Shown: piece by piece, positions 24,222 through 37,500 of the stretch
How the letters are laid out: every line of letters starts with the position of its first letter
How positions within the stretch are numbered: the first letter of the stretch is position 1
NCBI GenBank assembly: GCA_038380795.1
Contig: CM076275.1
Span: 6,543,001 to 6,607,000 of the forward strand
Direction: 5' to 3'
DNA from: Pyrocephalus nanus
Lineage: Eukaryota; Chordata; Aves; Passeriformes; Tyrannidae
Length of the DNA stretch: 64,000 bases
Translations under genes and position numbers: made by a program
The notes under the pieces: generated by a model
Told to the model about the DNA's origin: nothing
Database searches by the model: none
What the model saw: only the letters and a program-made list of their open reading frames with translations

Positions 24222-24272
24222 GTAAGAACAGTGCAGGTGGTCAGACAAAAGGCTCACATAGCCCAGCATCCT
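24218..24272 (+). repeat. Ancient sauropsid repeat start (GTCAGACAAAAGG...AGCCCAG type)
   Basis: The segment GGTAAGAACAGTG...GGTCAGACAAAAGG...ATAGCCCAGCATCCTG matches a motif I recall as frequent in turtle, crocodile and bird DNA. That motif runs from 'ATAAGAA' through 'GGGTCAGACCAAAGGTCCAT' to 'AGCCCAGTATCCTG'. The formal family name is not known to me. It lies a few hundred bases from the antisense CR1-like remnant and may or may not belong to the same insertion. Confidence 0.55.
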
Positions 24273-24639
24273 GTTTGTGATGTATTTCAGACCTGGGTGG
24301 TTTGATTCTTCAAGCTGTAGAGTCCCAGTGTATTCCTACTGATGCATTCTTGACATGTAAGGATTTTCACTGTTCAGAAATAATTTTGGTCTTCTGATCC
24401 ATTTCAGTAGCGTGTCTTAATATGTTTTCTTTTAAAGATGACCAGAAATAGATGCATTTTCAAAATGTCAGAAACTCATGATTTATCTGCATGGTATTTT
24501 ATATTTCAGTCTTGATATGTTTCCTAAAAACTTCTAAAATTATTTACTATTTTTTTGGTTGCTGTTGAGCTGATGTTTCCAGAAAGCTGGCTGTAGTGAC
24601 TACATCTCTTTTTTGCATTCTAACAGCTAATTCAGAGCC

Positions 24640-25320
24640 TGTCAGTCTGTGTGGGCAATCAGACTCCTTTATTTCACTGCAATATTTTTGCATTTATTAA
24701 CATTTAATTTATGCCATCATTTTGCTGTCCAGTCACAGTGTCTTGAGACTCTTCTGTAGCTTTCATATCGGTTTTAATTTTGCCTACTCTTAATTGTTCT
24801 GTTTTGTCAGTGTAGTTTAGCACTTCATTACCCCCCCTGCCCCCTTCTCAGACCATTAATGGATATTTGGACCAGTACAGGTCTCAGCACAGATGCCGAG
24901 GTGATGTGTTAACAGCCTCCCATGGTTGTGACAAATGATTCTTTATTCTTTCCTTTATTTCAATTTTTTTTTTCCTAGTTGATGATCCATAAGATGCCCT
25001 TTCTTTCTATCCCTCCATAGTCTGCCTTCTTTAGGGCTTTTCTTAAAATTCTTTGAGACTCTTTGCTGAGGGGTTTGGGCAGAGCCCTGTGTGCTGCATC
25101 AGCCACCTGCACGTCCCTGCAGACCATGTCACCTTATTCATGTGCTCATTAACTCCTTCAGGGAAGTGTAACAGATTTGTTGTGCATTACTGCTCTCTGC
25201 AAAGTATCTGACTCTTCCTGGGTATATAATGCTCCCACTCATTCAGTTCTTTATTATATTTTCTATCAGTTCTTCTTGTATTGAAGTTAAACTCAGTGGT
25301 CTGTAGCTTTGAACATTTGG
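24640..25320 (-). mobile_element. Ancient CR1/L3-like LINE remnant, antisense
   Basis: Read on the minus strand, 25,305-25,282 encodes YRPLSLTS, matching the YRPISL(T/L)S motif of CR1-clade reverse transcriptase. The order of segments to its left fits the same element. The part near 25,120-25,200 corresponds to the region after that motif. 'TTGATGATCCATAAGA' near 24,979 corresponds to the 'ACTGATCCATGAGAGGA' stretch. 'GACCAGTACAGGTCTCAGCACAGA' near 24,870 corresponds to 'CTGGTCCCAGTACAGA'. 'TGCTGTCCAGTCAC' near 24,724 corresponds to 'TTGCCCAGTCAC'. Numerous stops and indels mark it as long dead. Both ends are approximate. It differs in orientation from the similar remnant near 4.2 kb. Confidence 0.7.
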
Positions 25321-25415
25321 CTTTTTTATGAAATGTTCAACTGTGGAAAGACAATGAAAGAAGTGGAATATGGATTGCATAATATTCTGTGGGTATTACA
25401 GTGGTGGTGTGTTGT

Positions 25416-25503
25416 TTTTTTTTTGGTTTTTTTTTTTTTTGTGTGTTTTTTTTTTTTTTGTTTGTTTGGTTTTTTTTTGTTTTTGTTTTGTTTTTGTTTT
25501 TTT
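25416..25503. repeat. T/G-rich low-complexity tract
   Basis: Long T-runs broken by single G or GTGTG and GTTTG interruptions fill this interval. They generate artefactual Phe/Val-rich frames on one strand and Lys/Asn/Thr-rich frames on the other. No element body is attached. Confidence 0.85.
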
Positions 25504-28500
25504 CCCCCTCTCCTGACTGTAATGTTACAGCTTTTTTCAGAGTTGTGGGATCAGAATCAGAAATCATGGAAATAATGCATCAGCATCACTCATACGTCAC
25601 CATGGTGTTATCATGTAACTCTGCATGACACTGCTGAATTTCACCATGAAAATTTTCAAAGCGGTGCCCTGGGGTTTACAAGATAGACTTTATCAATGGT
25701 AATAAGCTTTAATCTATTTATTGCGAGGAATAAATCGAACACTAGAACTAATGTTGACTGAAACCAAATGTTGTATTACAGTTTTAAGCCATTCTTGTAT
25801 ATACAATTATCAAGACATAGGGCTGTCTGCATGCTCAGAAAAGCAACTTTAATGTTACATTTTAAAGATTCTAGAAATAAATTGACAAGTTAGGAAGATA
25901 CTTTTGTTTTATTCTCTACGTCTTTGTTCATTGCTCTCCAGAACTCTGACAGAATAACAGTGCTGCAGGCTTCTGAAGCCAGAATTTGTCACTAGCCTTG
26001 TATTGTAACTCTGTTTTATGGAAAATTTCATGTTAGAAGCTTATCTATGTTCTCAGCAGGAGAATCTGAAATATATATATGAAGCCTTGTAATGAAGAGC
26101 AGTGGGAGAAAGCCACAGTCCTCATAAATACTCACCTTGGGAGGGGCTGGCAGTTCCCAATCCTTCCTTTTGTTTTGCACTGTTGGTCTCTCCTGAAGCA
26201 CCAGGTCATGGTGGGTACATGTACCTGTGCCCTTGTGTGCCAAGGCTAATAGAGCTGTCAATGCTCTCCACTGTCGCAGCAGAAAACATTTACTCACTAA
26301 ATTGTTGTCTTGTTCACCGAAGGTTGGGGAAAAGTCTTGTCCAGGAGTTACAGGACTATTGGGTGTAGATCAGCACAGTCTCCAAATTTTGTCTCATCAA
26401 GAATTTTCTCTCTAGCCCTCGTAATTTAAAAAAATGTCATTTCTTGTAGAAGAATGTATTATCCTCTTAAAGATGGAACCTGGGCTACCTGTTTTGGCAG
26501 TGAACAGATTTTGAGACTCACATAATAGCCTCAAAATCTCTTGATAAAACAGCCAATCAATGGATGACTTGGACATAAAATTAGATGATACTTCCTCCTA
26601 ATTTTGTTGTTCTCCCTTCCACTGTGTCTGGGATTTGCTCTGCCTCGCTTGTAGTTAAAAGTCAAAGAGCTTTTGACATTCACAGAGCAGCTGCACACTC
26701 AGTTCTGAGCCGTCTTAGGGTGGTGGCACCTGAAAGAAATAAAATTTCCACAGTTCCAGTCATTTGGTCCCAAGAAGGCAGAGCCCTGAATGTGACAGTA
26801 GCTCGACATTTTCTTTGATGTTGCTCTTGGTGGCAGGAGTAGAGTTCCCAAATGCAAACTGTCTGTGCTGCTGCCCTTGTGCTGTGCCCCCAGAACTGAC
26901 AGAGGTGGCCCTGGTCACATTTTGGGTTAGCAGGGTTACTTGCCCAGTCAGTTCATGGTGCTCAAGCCTTGCTGGCGCTGCAGTGACTTGGAAGGGTGAC
27001 AGGTCCCAGAAGCATCAGCATCTCTTTGTGTGAAGAAACCATCCAGCTTTACTGGATCTGGCACATGGAAAAAAATTAACATTTTACTGGGGAGAAATCG
27101 CTGAACTGGTTCTCATCATTGCAATGGCTTGATTTGCCTCTGTGTATGTGTGTGCTTGCTTGTTCCACCCTGCCCTGCCCAGCCTGCCCTGGCAGGGGGG
27201 CAGAGTGCCCTGGCAGCTGCCTTGCCATGAAGTGTGTGGGATGTAAGATGCTTCTCAAAGGTCCTGCATGAATATTCACTGTGTGCCAGGTGCTGGAAGG
27301 TGCCTTCGATCCCATCTGATCTCGCTGGGTTTCATTGCGCTTGTATAAATAAAAAATCGTTGCCTCAGGTTTTTTACACAGCGGGGCTGGTATTGGCAGT
27401 GGTACCTTGTTAAAATGAAGGACTGTCTGTCTTATTACAGATAATGTGAGACCAACCTGCATTTTCTGCTTTCTGACAATATACTGTACCAGATAAAGTC
27501 CAGTGAGAGTTATGTGCAAGTTCAGTCACTTTAATACTGTTTTTCAAGAACTGAAAGAGGTTTTGTTAGTCAGGGAGAGGTGGGAATTTGATATTTGCTG
27601 CCTTTCAGTTGTACAATAGTATAAGAGATGTTTTGAAGGATAGACATGCCAAGGACAGAAACGAGGAATTACAAAATCTGATTGTAAAAAAACAGTCATC
27701 AGTGTGATTTGCATCGATGATCTCTCTAAAGCAAGTTCCCTGCTTTTGTTTGCTCACATCTTTCAGCATGAAGTTTACTTTGTCCATATTTATGGCAAAT
27801 ATCTATCTCTGCCTGTATTATTTTTAGAGGCTGAAATATCAAGTATATGAATATAATGTGCTGCAGATAGTACATGCATACTGTGTGCTTATGAGTGGGT
27901 CAGAGTATCATGTCCTTTTACAACCCTTCTTAAAAAATTAGAGAACTCTTGAGACTGTTGTCACTACAGTTAAGCAAGAATTAAAAGCAATATTAGGTAT
28001 CTAAATCCCTGTAGCATTAATTAATTAGCTGAAAACTAGATGGCCAATAGCTGTAGACACATCCAAGTTTAGTCATCTAATTTGGGATCCTCAAGGCCAC
28101 ATACAGTCACCAGAGCTTTCACAGGGTGATTCAAAGCTCTGAATTTAGAGCCTGATTCTCTTCTCTTGACTATGTGAGGAACTGAGTTTCTCAACTTGAC
28201 GTTTGAATTAGCTGCCTAGATTGAATCAATTCTATGCTTTTTCTCTCTGCTTGCCTGTTGTGTCTTTGAAAACAGTTTCCTGTTTCCTTCCTCTCATTTT
28301 TAATTTTTTCTTTTTGAAAATTTGCTAGGATTAATTTAGGGGTAATGGTTACAGATAGTAGATTCAAGTGATGGAAGTGAAGAAAACTGAAGATAGAAGC
28401 ACTTTCCTCTTTATTGAAAGATTGCATCTTGTTTCCATTTTGAGCCTTGGTGGATCTGGCTTTGACTTCCAGATGCTGGAACTCTGCTGGATGATGGAGC

Positions 28501-31500
28501 CCCATAGCAGGAGATGTACTTTCCATGTGCAGGAATTAACTAGCTGTAATTAGCTTCCTTTTTCACCTTTTCACTCATAAATTAAATATGCTTAATTCCT
28601 TTATTTTTTTCCAGGCCTTTCATTCTGATTAATAACCAACTATGGTAATACTATTAAGCTGTTCCAGCTTCCTGTATTTTAGAAGTATTGTGCCAGTGGT
28701 GTGCACTAGTGGTGTTCCCAGAACACGTGGGAGAGATGGGGGAAGCTTTTGGGATGGGGTCTGGCCCTCAGCACTCCCTATGGTTTGAGACTCCATGGTT
28801 TGAGAGGGGCTGGGGTTAATGGACATTCAGTATTGACTGTGCATTGGACAGAACTCCCTGGTGCCATGAGGTCAGTGATTGCAAGGAACCCCTAAGGGGA
28901 AAATGGAGCACTTCCCACAGGGTAAGCAACTGGAGGGAGGGGAGTATCATAATCATAGAGGTTTCTTCTTACCTTTTGTCTTTTTTGTCCTGTCAGTGGC
29001 ACTGAGGCACTTCCCAGAGAGAAGAACGAACTGGGGAAAGATACGGATTGGTTTCTTTTTTTATGGTCTTTTTTTTTTTTTGTCCGTCCAAAAAGGCCAG
29101 AATAGTTTTTGCTGTGTACAACTGTGAGATTCAGTGATGATGTTGTTTTTAACTTGCCAGCTGGAGAGAACCTGAAGGAAGTGGCTTCTCTGCCCCAGCC
29201 CACCTCTGCAGGCTGGGGTCTCTTCCTGAGGCACGAATACATTTCTGGTTATCCCATTCTCAGTTAGAGCTGAGGTCTTCTTTTGTTTGCAAAGACAAGG
29301 GTTCCTTCTCTGTCATATTTATTTATTTTGAGTAGAGACAGTGAAATCCCAATCTTCTTTTGTGTTTTGTTCAGACTGGAATACAGAGCCGTCGTGTTCA
29401 GGGGAAGAATAAAGAAAAGGCTCAGATAAAGCAGCTCTGGGTTCCAGTGCCTGAATTCCCCCCTGCACAGTGCTCTGTCCTCAGTGGTTGAGGCACAGTA
29501 TATAAGGAGTCAAAATCAAGATTCCTGAGCAGGCTGCAAATTGAACAAACCATTTCTTAGTTTCCTACCTTTTTTTTTTTCCTCCCCAAAGGATACAAAG
29601 GCATGGAACAAGCCATGCGAAAACTGATTTGCATTTCCATTAAAACCAGATAAAAACAGAAGTGAATGTTAATATGCAGCTTTTTAAGAGCATATGGCAG
29701 TACTGTCATCAGGATCACAGAAAATAAAGGTCAGCACACAGAAAATATTTGGATATCAAATCAATGGAATTTATGCAGAAGATGAGCAGTCCATCCTCTG
29801 GTTCACTTTCTGTGTGCATCCTGATTCATGCAATTTCCAATTGTTTATTTTAGCTATTCACATGGTTTTTAGGTTTTTTGTTTTGTTTTTTAAACTGATT
29901 TAGGCTAGAAATACTATGCATTCCCTTCAAGTAGTTTTTGCTAAGAATGCCTGGTGTTTACTGAATAATAATGATCCATAACAGAAAATTAAATCCAGGA
30001 CTTCTGTGTTTCTTTGTCTAATTAACCCTGAGAATTAGCTCCCTGTGTTACAGCTCTCTCAAACAGGATGAGTGAGGAGCACAGGTAGCTTTGGTACTAA
30101 CAGGGCACAAGCAGCTTAGAACATGTTTTGATGGCTCTTTAGTATTTTGGATCAGTAATACATTTTTGGCAGCATCGAATGTGGGGAATGCATAATCTTT
30201 CTGAGGAGCCAATTAAAATAATGGCTTGGATGGCAAGTTCTTCTCCTTTTTCCTCCTGTGTATGGCTGTACCCTTCCTATCAAAGAAGTTGTATCTTAAT
30301 TGGCAATCCCCCTGCATCTGCTCACTCTGTCACCCCCTACAGAGAGGCACAGTGCTTAATTAAAGGGGAGTTTGTGTTTGTTTATCTCTGGAGTTTCACT
30401 GGTGCTTTTGTAGATGTTTCAAAGGCAGATGAGTTTATAGAAACTCTGCTAAGTAATTAATCCTGTAATATTATTACTTTAGAAAATGGAAAAAAAAAAT
30501 CTGGGTTCATGGGAGATGAGAAGCAACCCCAACGTTGCCAAATGTGTTACGTGTGTTTGAAAGGGATGTGTGGTGAGATGCAGCAGAGGAGCCAGTCTTC
30601 CTGGGAAGGTGATATGACCACCATGAAAAGTGATGTTTTTGCTGCACCATTCCTCTAATGTGCTTTACCTCTGAAGGAGTGACTGCTCTTGGAAGCCACC
30701 AGAGAAATTTTAGTCTATGGCCACTCAAATGAGATTTTACATGGGGGAATGTTTTATAACTGTGAAATAAACTGAAGCCAGCAACTCATTACTTCGAAGC
30801 CTATAGTTTTATAACTTAGTCTGAGGCCCTTTGGAGTTATGTGTCATCTTTAACTCTCTAAATTGCTTGCAGAGGACTGCATGCTTTTGTCATCAAAATT
30901 TTCATTATAATCACTCCTGAAGTGTGATGGGATCCCCTGAGACAGATGTGAAGTTCTTCACATGGCTTCAGATACCAGTGGTCTGGAAAGAATTGCTTCT
31001 CATTGTAAGAGAAAATGAGTGAATGAGGTTCTTGGGAGCAGCATTTTCCCAATGCCATGGCTTTTTTGCTACCTCATATCCTTCCTCTTGTTCTGCCCAA
31101 ATGAAGGCACACTGCCAGGGATCTGGTGGCTGGACTTTGGGAACTGCCTTCAGCACAGTCATCCTGCCAGGTTCTTGCTAGGAGTGCACTGACCTTGAGC
31201 TGCGAAAGCTGCTCTGTAGCCATCTCTTCTCTGGCCAGGTTCTGCTGAGGGGTTCAGCTTCTGCCATGTGAGACGTTCTCTGGCTTCAGCTCTCTGTGAA
31301 GCTGAGAGGTAGTCAATATTCCACACCACTTGGATTTAGAAGATGCTTAAAATCAGATGATAAAACGTCTGACCATTTGGAGTTGGGTTTTGTCCCCCTC
31401 TTTTTATTATTCCCCATGACAGGCTTTAGCCACAAGAGTGCTTAAAGCACTTGTTTGCCATGGCAGAAATAAGGGCAGTGTAAGCACGGTTGTGACTGGT

Positions 31501-33028
31501 AACAGTAGCACATACATATTTCACAGACCCATGAGGGACAGTGTTGGAGTTTATCTTGCATGAAACAGTGCTGACATCTCGTGATTGGAACCATGCTACA
31601 CAGATGGATAAGGAGTAGTAGTGCATAACTGTGACTGCTGTGGCATTGTTTGAAATGTGTGCAAAGCTAGAAATTTCATTTGAATAGAAAGCTGCTGAGT
31701 ATTTGGGATTGACTCAATGATGTTCTTTCACACTGACTTGCTGGGCACTTGGCACAAAACAGTGTGGTTTAGTCCCTTCCAGGCTTTGGCAGTTCTGGGC
31801 CATGTGCACAACATGCTCAAGGGCACAACAACAAAAAGAAGTAGTGAATTGAATTTATGCTGGTGGTGTGGACCAGAAATAAAGATGCTGGATAGATTAG
31901 TTGGAGTTGTAGTACTTAATCTGCCTCCACTGGCTCATTAAATATGATGAACCTAAGAAAGAAGGTGGCTCTCTTGCTTTCTCTTAAGTTCAGAGTGATC
32001 TGACTAAAGTGGTCCTGTGATGATCTCTCTGGCGTGTGGTTGGAGCAGGGATTGGAGCATGAAGTAGAAAGTACTTAGATATGATGTACTCTAAGCTGCA
32101 TTTCTGCTCCCCTGAGCCAGAGAATTTAACTGCATGTCTAATGTAGTTAGTGCAGAGGCAAATCAGTCCCTTGCTGTGCTCACTTTGGGGGGGGGGGAGA
32201 GGAGGAAGTCAGAAAGTGAAACATGAATTGCCTGAAATTTTGGTGGTATTCTCAATTTTTTTGTTTATTTCTTTGATTTCTGGGATTTAGGGGGAGAAGG
32301 TAAAGAGAAGGTTTTCTGGAGTGGAAGTGCTACAAAAGGAATAGGAAACCATCAAGCCAATGATTTTCTGTTTGCTCCATGCACCCAGCTTTTCAGTTCC
32401 ATTACAACACTTCAGACTTATGAAGGTGACCAGTGAAATTGTCTTGACAAAGATTTCTGCACAGAGATGAAAATAAATAAGTTAGCAAAGAGTGACTGGA
32501 AGGACCCTACCAATTACCAGCTCTCCAACCTCCTTACTTAATTTTCTCGCAAGCTGAGTGAGAGGAGGAGGAGGAGGAGGAACACACCTTCATCAGAATG
32601 CTGCACAGGAGAACAGGGTTGCTATTAAAAGCCCAATAATGACTTGTATCGGTTTATGCAGATTTGCACTGCTGGGTTACTCCGTGCCTGGCACTTGGCA
32701 AAGCACAGATAACATTTAAATCAGGCAGTAAGTGTAATTAAGTACTACCCTTCAGCGCATCTCTCCTTTTAAGACATTTTTATACACTGTGATTTAGAAT
32801 ATGACAATTGGGTGAGATTAAAGCAGCAAATTGTGCCTATAAAACAAGCCCTGAGAATAGCAAGGGACTGTAAAATTTTATAAAGGGGAATACAGCACAT
32901 GCCTCCAATCCGATAAAACTTTTGTGCGCTGGGAGATTAACTGTGAAATACAAATAAGATGATACAGTATGTGTAGCATTCAGATAGTAAATTACTTGTT
33001 AGTGTAACAACTTATTTCCTCTCCCCAG
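25504..33028. other. Presumed intron with one conserved-looking block
   Basis: No gene is supported. An 11-base G-run occurs at 32,187-32,197 and a (GGA)n run at 32,562-32,580. T-runs lie near 29,070 and 29,570. The part from about 32,600 to 33,000 looks like a mixed-composition, low-repeat block that could be a conserved non-coding element. That is a judgement from texture only. Short open frames such as 27,076-27,519 (minus) and 28,191-28,526 (minus) have no recognisable domain. Confidence 0.4.
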
Positions 33029-33226
33029 AAGATTTCTTACTAAACTTTTCCAGAAAATCTCACCATGTGACTGATTCATTAACCTCTGGAGGTGTGGAGA
33101 GAAGGTAGGAAGTCAGACAGCAGTGATGTCCCTGTAGAGAAGGCAACAGTGTAAATGCAGCATGAAAGATCATCTGTGCTGAAACACAGGCAGTAAAGCT
33201 TGTGATTGTTTCTTCCTCAGCTTCAG
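33029..33226 (+). other. Candidate 198-nt non-coding exon, unverified
   Basis: A strong acceptor, CTTATTTCCTCTCCCCAG ending at 33,028, is paired with a strong donor, CTTCAG|GTGAGTTG, with GT at 33,227. All three frames are closed by stops, so if real it is an untranslated exon: a further 5' UTR exon of the gene starting at 14.2 kb, or part of a long non-coding RNA. A second acceptor-like tract, TTTCTTCCTCAG ending at 33,220, lies six bases before the donor and complicates the model. The interval follows directly after a conserved-looking block. Confidence is limited because strong motif pairs arise by chance in introns of this size. Confidence 0.22.
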
Positions 33227-36200
33227 GTGAGTTGTATTTGTGAAGGGAAAAAAAAAAATCCTTATTTCATATCCTTACTTGGAACTATTGGAAGGTTTGA
33301 TTGGGGAACAGAAATGTTGCTTTATATGAAAAGTCTAAAATGTCTTCTGTAGTTCTTTGCAGTGTTGGCCAACTGGGTTCTGCTGCACTTTGAATGCATC
33401 TGAGCATCTTCATCACCTGCACTTGGCACACCTGAAAGAAAAGGCTCTGAACCTTTTAGAAACTTCTTAGTTTGTAATTCTCAAACCTGGTGGCCCACAA
33501 GTCACATCAACACATATGTAGGTGAAAGCCCAGGGTATCACTGGTCTCAGGAGTTTCTACTGTTCATCAGCTGTTGCCCAGGTGTTATGGCATTGCCCTT
33601 CAGTCTTTCTTATCGATCTCCTTCAGTCTTGTTTTTTTTTTTTTAATTTTTAATTGATTAACTTAATTGCCCTCTATTAAGAACCATAGAGTCTAAGTAT
33701 AATCAACTGAAATGCCTGGTGAAGGGATGCAGAACCCAAAAGCCTGCTTGTTTCTTCCCAGCTGAATTAGTTGTAAACTGTGTTGAATTTAGCCCATTGC
33801 ATGCCACTCACATTAAAAGTAAGACTGTGCATGTGGAATGGGGAGGAGGAGGAGGATGGCTGGCTTTCCCACTGTCTGATGTTCTCTGACCACCTTTGCC
33901 CTGCAACAACTTTGACACATAGTTTTCATGATGTACTATATAAGGAAATATTAAAACTGGAAGAAGAGTTTTAAATTATTCTGGAGGAGAGTATTACTTT
34001 TCTGTAATAGGACAATTGGATTTTAAAGGCTGAGCAGCACTGCATTAGAAACAACAGCTAAGGCCAAGCCAAGGAAAAATAGCAGGGTGAGGGAAGAAAT
34101 AGAGAAGAAACAAGTGGGAGCCTCTGATGAAAATACAGCTTTGTGGACAGCCAAGCATTTTGGGGGCACATGTCATGCTCAGCCCTTGCTTTGCTAGGGG
34201 AGGATGTTTATATATGTGTGTTGCTTTTATGCTTGACTTCGTTTTGACTTTTGGGTTTATTGTTTGGTGCCATATTTATGTTTTGCGATTTTGATATTGT
34301 TAGGGAGATGTCAATATTTCTGAATCAACGTTAAAAATGTTATGGTATATAGAAATGCTGACCTTTTCTTCTTGCTTGGTTTGAAAAGTCAGTTCAAAAT
34401 AGCAAGGTTTTGTACAGAATGGAAATTCCCTTTTTTGTGGGAAACAGGTACAGCCAAAACAGGTGCTCTTGTCCCACCAGTACACTGGTCCCATCTTTCA
34501 TCATATCTTGTTTTCCTGGGGAAGATAGGAATTTGCTTCTCCATATGCTGTTGCTTCTGGATTTCCAGGAAGATCCTGGATGGGTTCACTGCTGCACGTC
34601 CTGCCACATTTCCCTCAAATCACAGTATCAGTGCCTCACTGAATCAAACCAGAACAGTTAAAACATTTCAAAACATCTGTAGGAAGTCATTAGCATAGAA
34701 AAGATTTTTGAAAATGGCAGTCCCAAATGTTCTAGACAGTGTTATGACAAGCTGTCAGTGAACAGCGTGTCACTCCTGATCCCGACGGGAAGGCAGCTGC
34801 CTCTCGCACCCACTGCACCACGTCTGCTGCAGGCAGAGCCCTGATGAACTTCAGGCTGCAGCTCAATTCACAGGGTATCTCCTCTATTCTGGACTCTTAA
34901 TGTGCCCAGTAACCGAGTTCACAGCTCGCTGTGTTGATGCTCAGGGGAAGCTTTTCCCCATGCGATGACGACGTTGATATCAATTTTTGCCCATCCCAGT
35001 GTCCACATTTCTTTGCTTTTTGTTTGAGTGATGTGAGTCCACAGACTTTCACTAGACATGTTCTGATGGAAGCTTTTGGTGAGGATAAAGTGGTCTTTGG
35101 GATTTTGCCTTTACTATTCATTTGTATGTTGGTGTTTGCGTACCAGGGAATTGGTCAGCCAGTCCATAGCAAACTTCGTAGTAAGCTGGACCACAACTCA
35201 AACTGCAGTTTTAGAGTTGCCTGTGCTGACTTATTTGACTGGACCAGAATCCTTGAGTAGTTATTTTTTTCTCTATTTTTTTCCCAGGTGTTCCTCGTAT
35301 CTCTTGCTGCTTAATCTACCTTTCAGAAGCATCAGCTTATTTTTTTGCATTAGGGCTGGTAGGGAGTAAGCACAGAAACCAGTGGGATGTTTGTTCTATT
35401 TAGAGTGGAAAAGGCTTAATCTCAAAATTTAACCTTTAAGCTGTAGTTGACCTATCTGTATACTTCAGTATTAAGATTTGTTTTCTTATTTGGTTTATAA
35501 TTGGTCTATTGGGATGGCTGTGCTTGTTGATTAAACACCCAAAAAAGCTAAATAATGTATTTTCTTCTCAAAGTAATGCTTATCATTTTTAAAGTTTACA
35601 CTTAAAGCTCCTGAGAGTGAGAAAAATGGGCAGAGGTTAAAATAAAGTGAATTGCTCTGCCTTAACTTTGGGAAAATGTGCAGCAGTAGTAATGTCAGTA
35701 TTCCACTTCAGGTAGGGATTTGTGGGTCCAACTCTGTTAACATTAATGAGAGTTAAGCAAGCAAATCCTCTGTGCATAGATGGGGAAAATGGCCCTATTA
35801 ATTGAAACTGCTGCTCAGCAATTCAAATGGTTATTTTCAGCTTTTCTGAGCAAGCATGTGAGTGCTTCTGTGTTCCTGAATGCATTTTAATACTGCTGGG
35901 CTATGTTGGTGCTTTGGCTGTGACTCCTGTTTGGGCTGAAGACCTGAATGCATTTGGGGTGTCCTGTGTCATCTGTGCCTTGTGAGGAGGCACCGTATTA
36001 TTTATCCTCTGCCTCATCAAAGGAGCATCTGACTTGCTGTGAGTGATGGACTGACTGAAACTTCACAGTGCTGATGTGTGGGACTGAACTTCAAATAACT
36101 TTTCCTGCTGCCCTGAAGTTGTCCCTCCTCGAAGTATTTCATGTCAGGTGAGGGCTTCTTGAAGGGGAGGTGTTGCTTGAGGAAAGGCTTGGAAAGTGAT

Positions 36201-37429
36201 GGAGGAGTTACGGTTCTGGAAAATGCCAGCCTCAAATTATCTAGCACGCTGGTCATTCCTTTACACAGAAATGTGATTTGTCAGGGATTATTACTTAATT
36301 AACTTAGATCAAGCATAACTCTTAAATTATTTTAAAAATTTAAGAGGATTAAGGCTAAGAATACTGGTAGCTCAGGTGTTCTTTGGCTGAAAAACCAACA
36401 GCTAATGTGATTTGTCGTTGTGAGCTGCACTTGTCTTATATAAATTATTTTTGGCCTTTCATTCTGTGTAACAATGTATGTTTTGGCAGGTTTTTGTTCT
36501 TTGAGATATTTCTGCATTAAGTAGTGCATGCCATTAAAACTTGAATAGTTTGTATAGTTCAGTTAACAGTTGATTTCCAGATTAGGTAAATAGGTACAGG
36601 AAATCTATGCAGAGCATGGTATAAAGTCAGAACTCAAGGAAAAAGTTACTCCATTTGGAGGTCTGTTTGAAAGCTCCTGCATTAAACATTCCTGTCTCTC
36701 CCTAATCCAGACAAAAACACTTTGTGCTTGTGATTTGGTTTTTTTGGGTTTTTTTTTTTTTTGGTGGTGTTTTTTGGTTTTTTGTTTTTCTTTTTTTTTA
36801 AAGTATCATGTAATGGTGGAGAGGAAGTTTTTTCTGAGTAATTCCCTTTACTGTCTGTATTTCAGTGATAAAACCTCTATTCAGTGCTGGGTTGTGAGTC
36901 CCTTGAAGTCACCAATAAATCATTTCTCTTAAATATGTGCTTTATTACTTAAGGGTCGCACTAAGACTGAATTCTGCAACCATATAAAAACATATTATCT
37001 GTTTCTGGGAAGAACAGTGGCAACAAAATGTGTTGCTGGATCTTTTCTTCAGGACTTGAAACTCCTGTGAGGAGCTGGATATGGAGGAAGGGAAGGAGGT
37101 GCAAATACATATGGTATTTGCATCCTTAATATGCTGCTTTTTTTCCTATTAAATAAGAGACATAAAATGTTAATTCAGGTATTATGATATTATCATATAT
37201 TACCTACCTACCACAGCAAATTAAAGTGATGTTGCTGTTCTGTAATCCGTTTTGAAGAAGCCCTGTTTGGAAATATGGGACATTAAAAGCCCAGAAAGTA
37301 ATCCAACAACCCAGACAAATGTTTTGGCACACTTGGGTTCCCTGAATTTTATTAACACTAGGTGCTGTGTGTCGTATCAAGACAAAATTATTTCCACCTT
37401 GGAATCTGTGATGAACAAATCATGAATTA
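33227..37429. other. Presumed intron
   Basis: No supported gene. A short (GGA)n run lies near 33,841-33,855, an A-run at about 33,248-33,257, and a T/G-rich tract at 36,738-36,800. The open frames near 34.3-34.7 kb and 34.9-35.4 kb are unrecognised and lack paired splice sites. Apart from the weak ancient repeat listed at 35,725, I see nothing further. Confidence 0.4.
35725..35785. repeat. Possible ancient palindromic repeat, weak match
   Basis: The segment ACTCTGTTAACATTAATGAGAG followed by TTAAGCAAGCAAATCCT resembles the 'CATTGACTTCAATGAGAGTT...GCAGGAT' core of the same ancient amniote repeat family seen elsewhere in the window. The match is short and degenerate, so chance similarity remains possible. 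Confidence 0.35.
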
Positions 37430-37500
37430 AGTTGGCAGTGCTGGGTTAGTGATTGGACTCAATCATCCTAAGGATCTCTTCCCATCTAAAGGATTCTATG
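37430..37500 (+). mobile_element. CR1 LINE 3' terminal fragment
   Basis: About 70 bp match the extreme 3' end of avian CR1 in + orientation. The segments are GTTGGCAGTGCTGGGTTAGTG, ATTGGACTCAATCATCCTAAGGATCTCTTCCC and finally GGATTCTATG, equivalent to the tail unit. No further CR1 sequence is evident to the left, so this is a severely truncated or decayed insertion. Confidence 0.82.
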
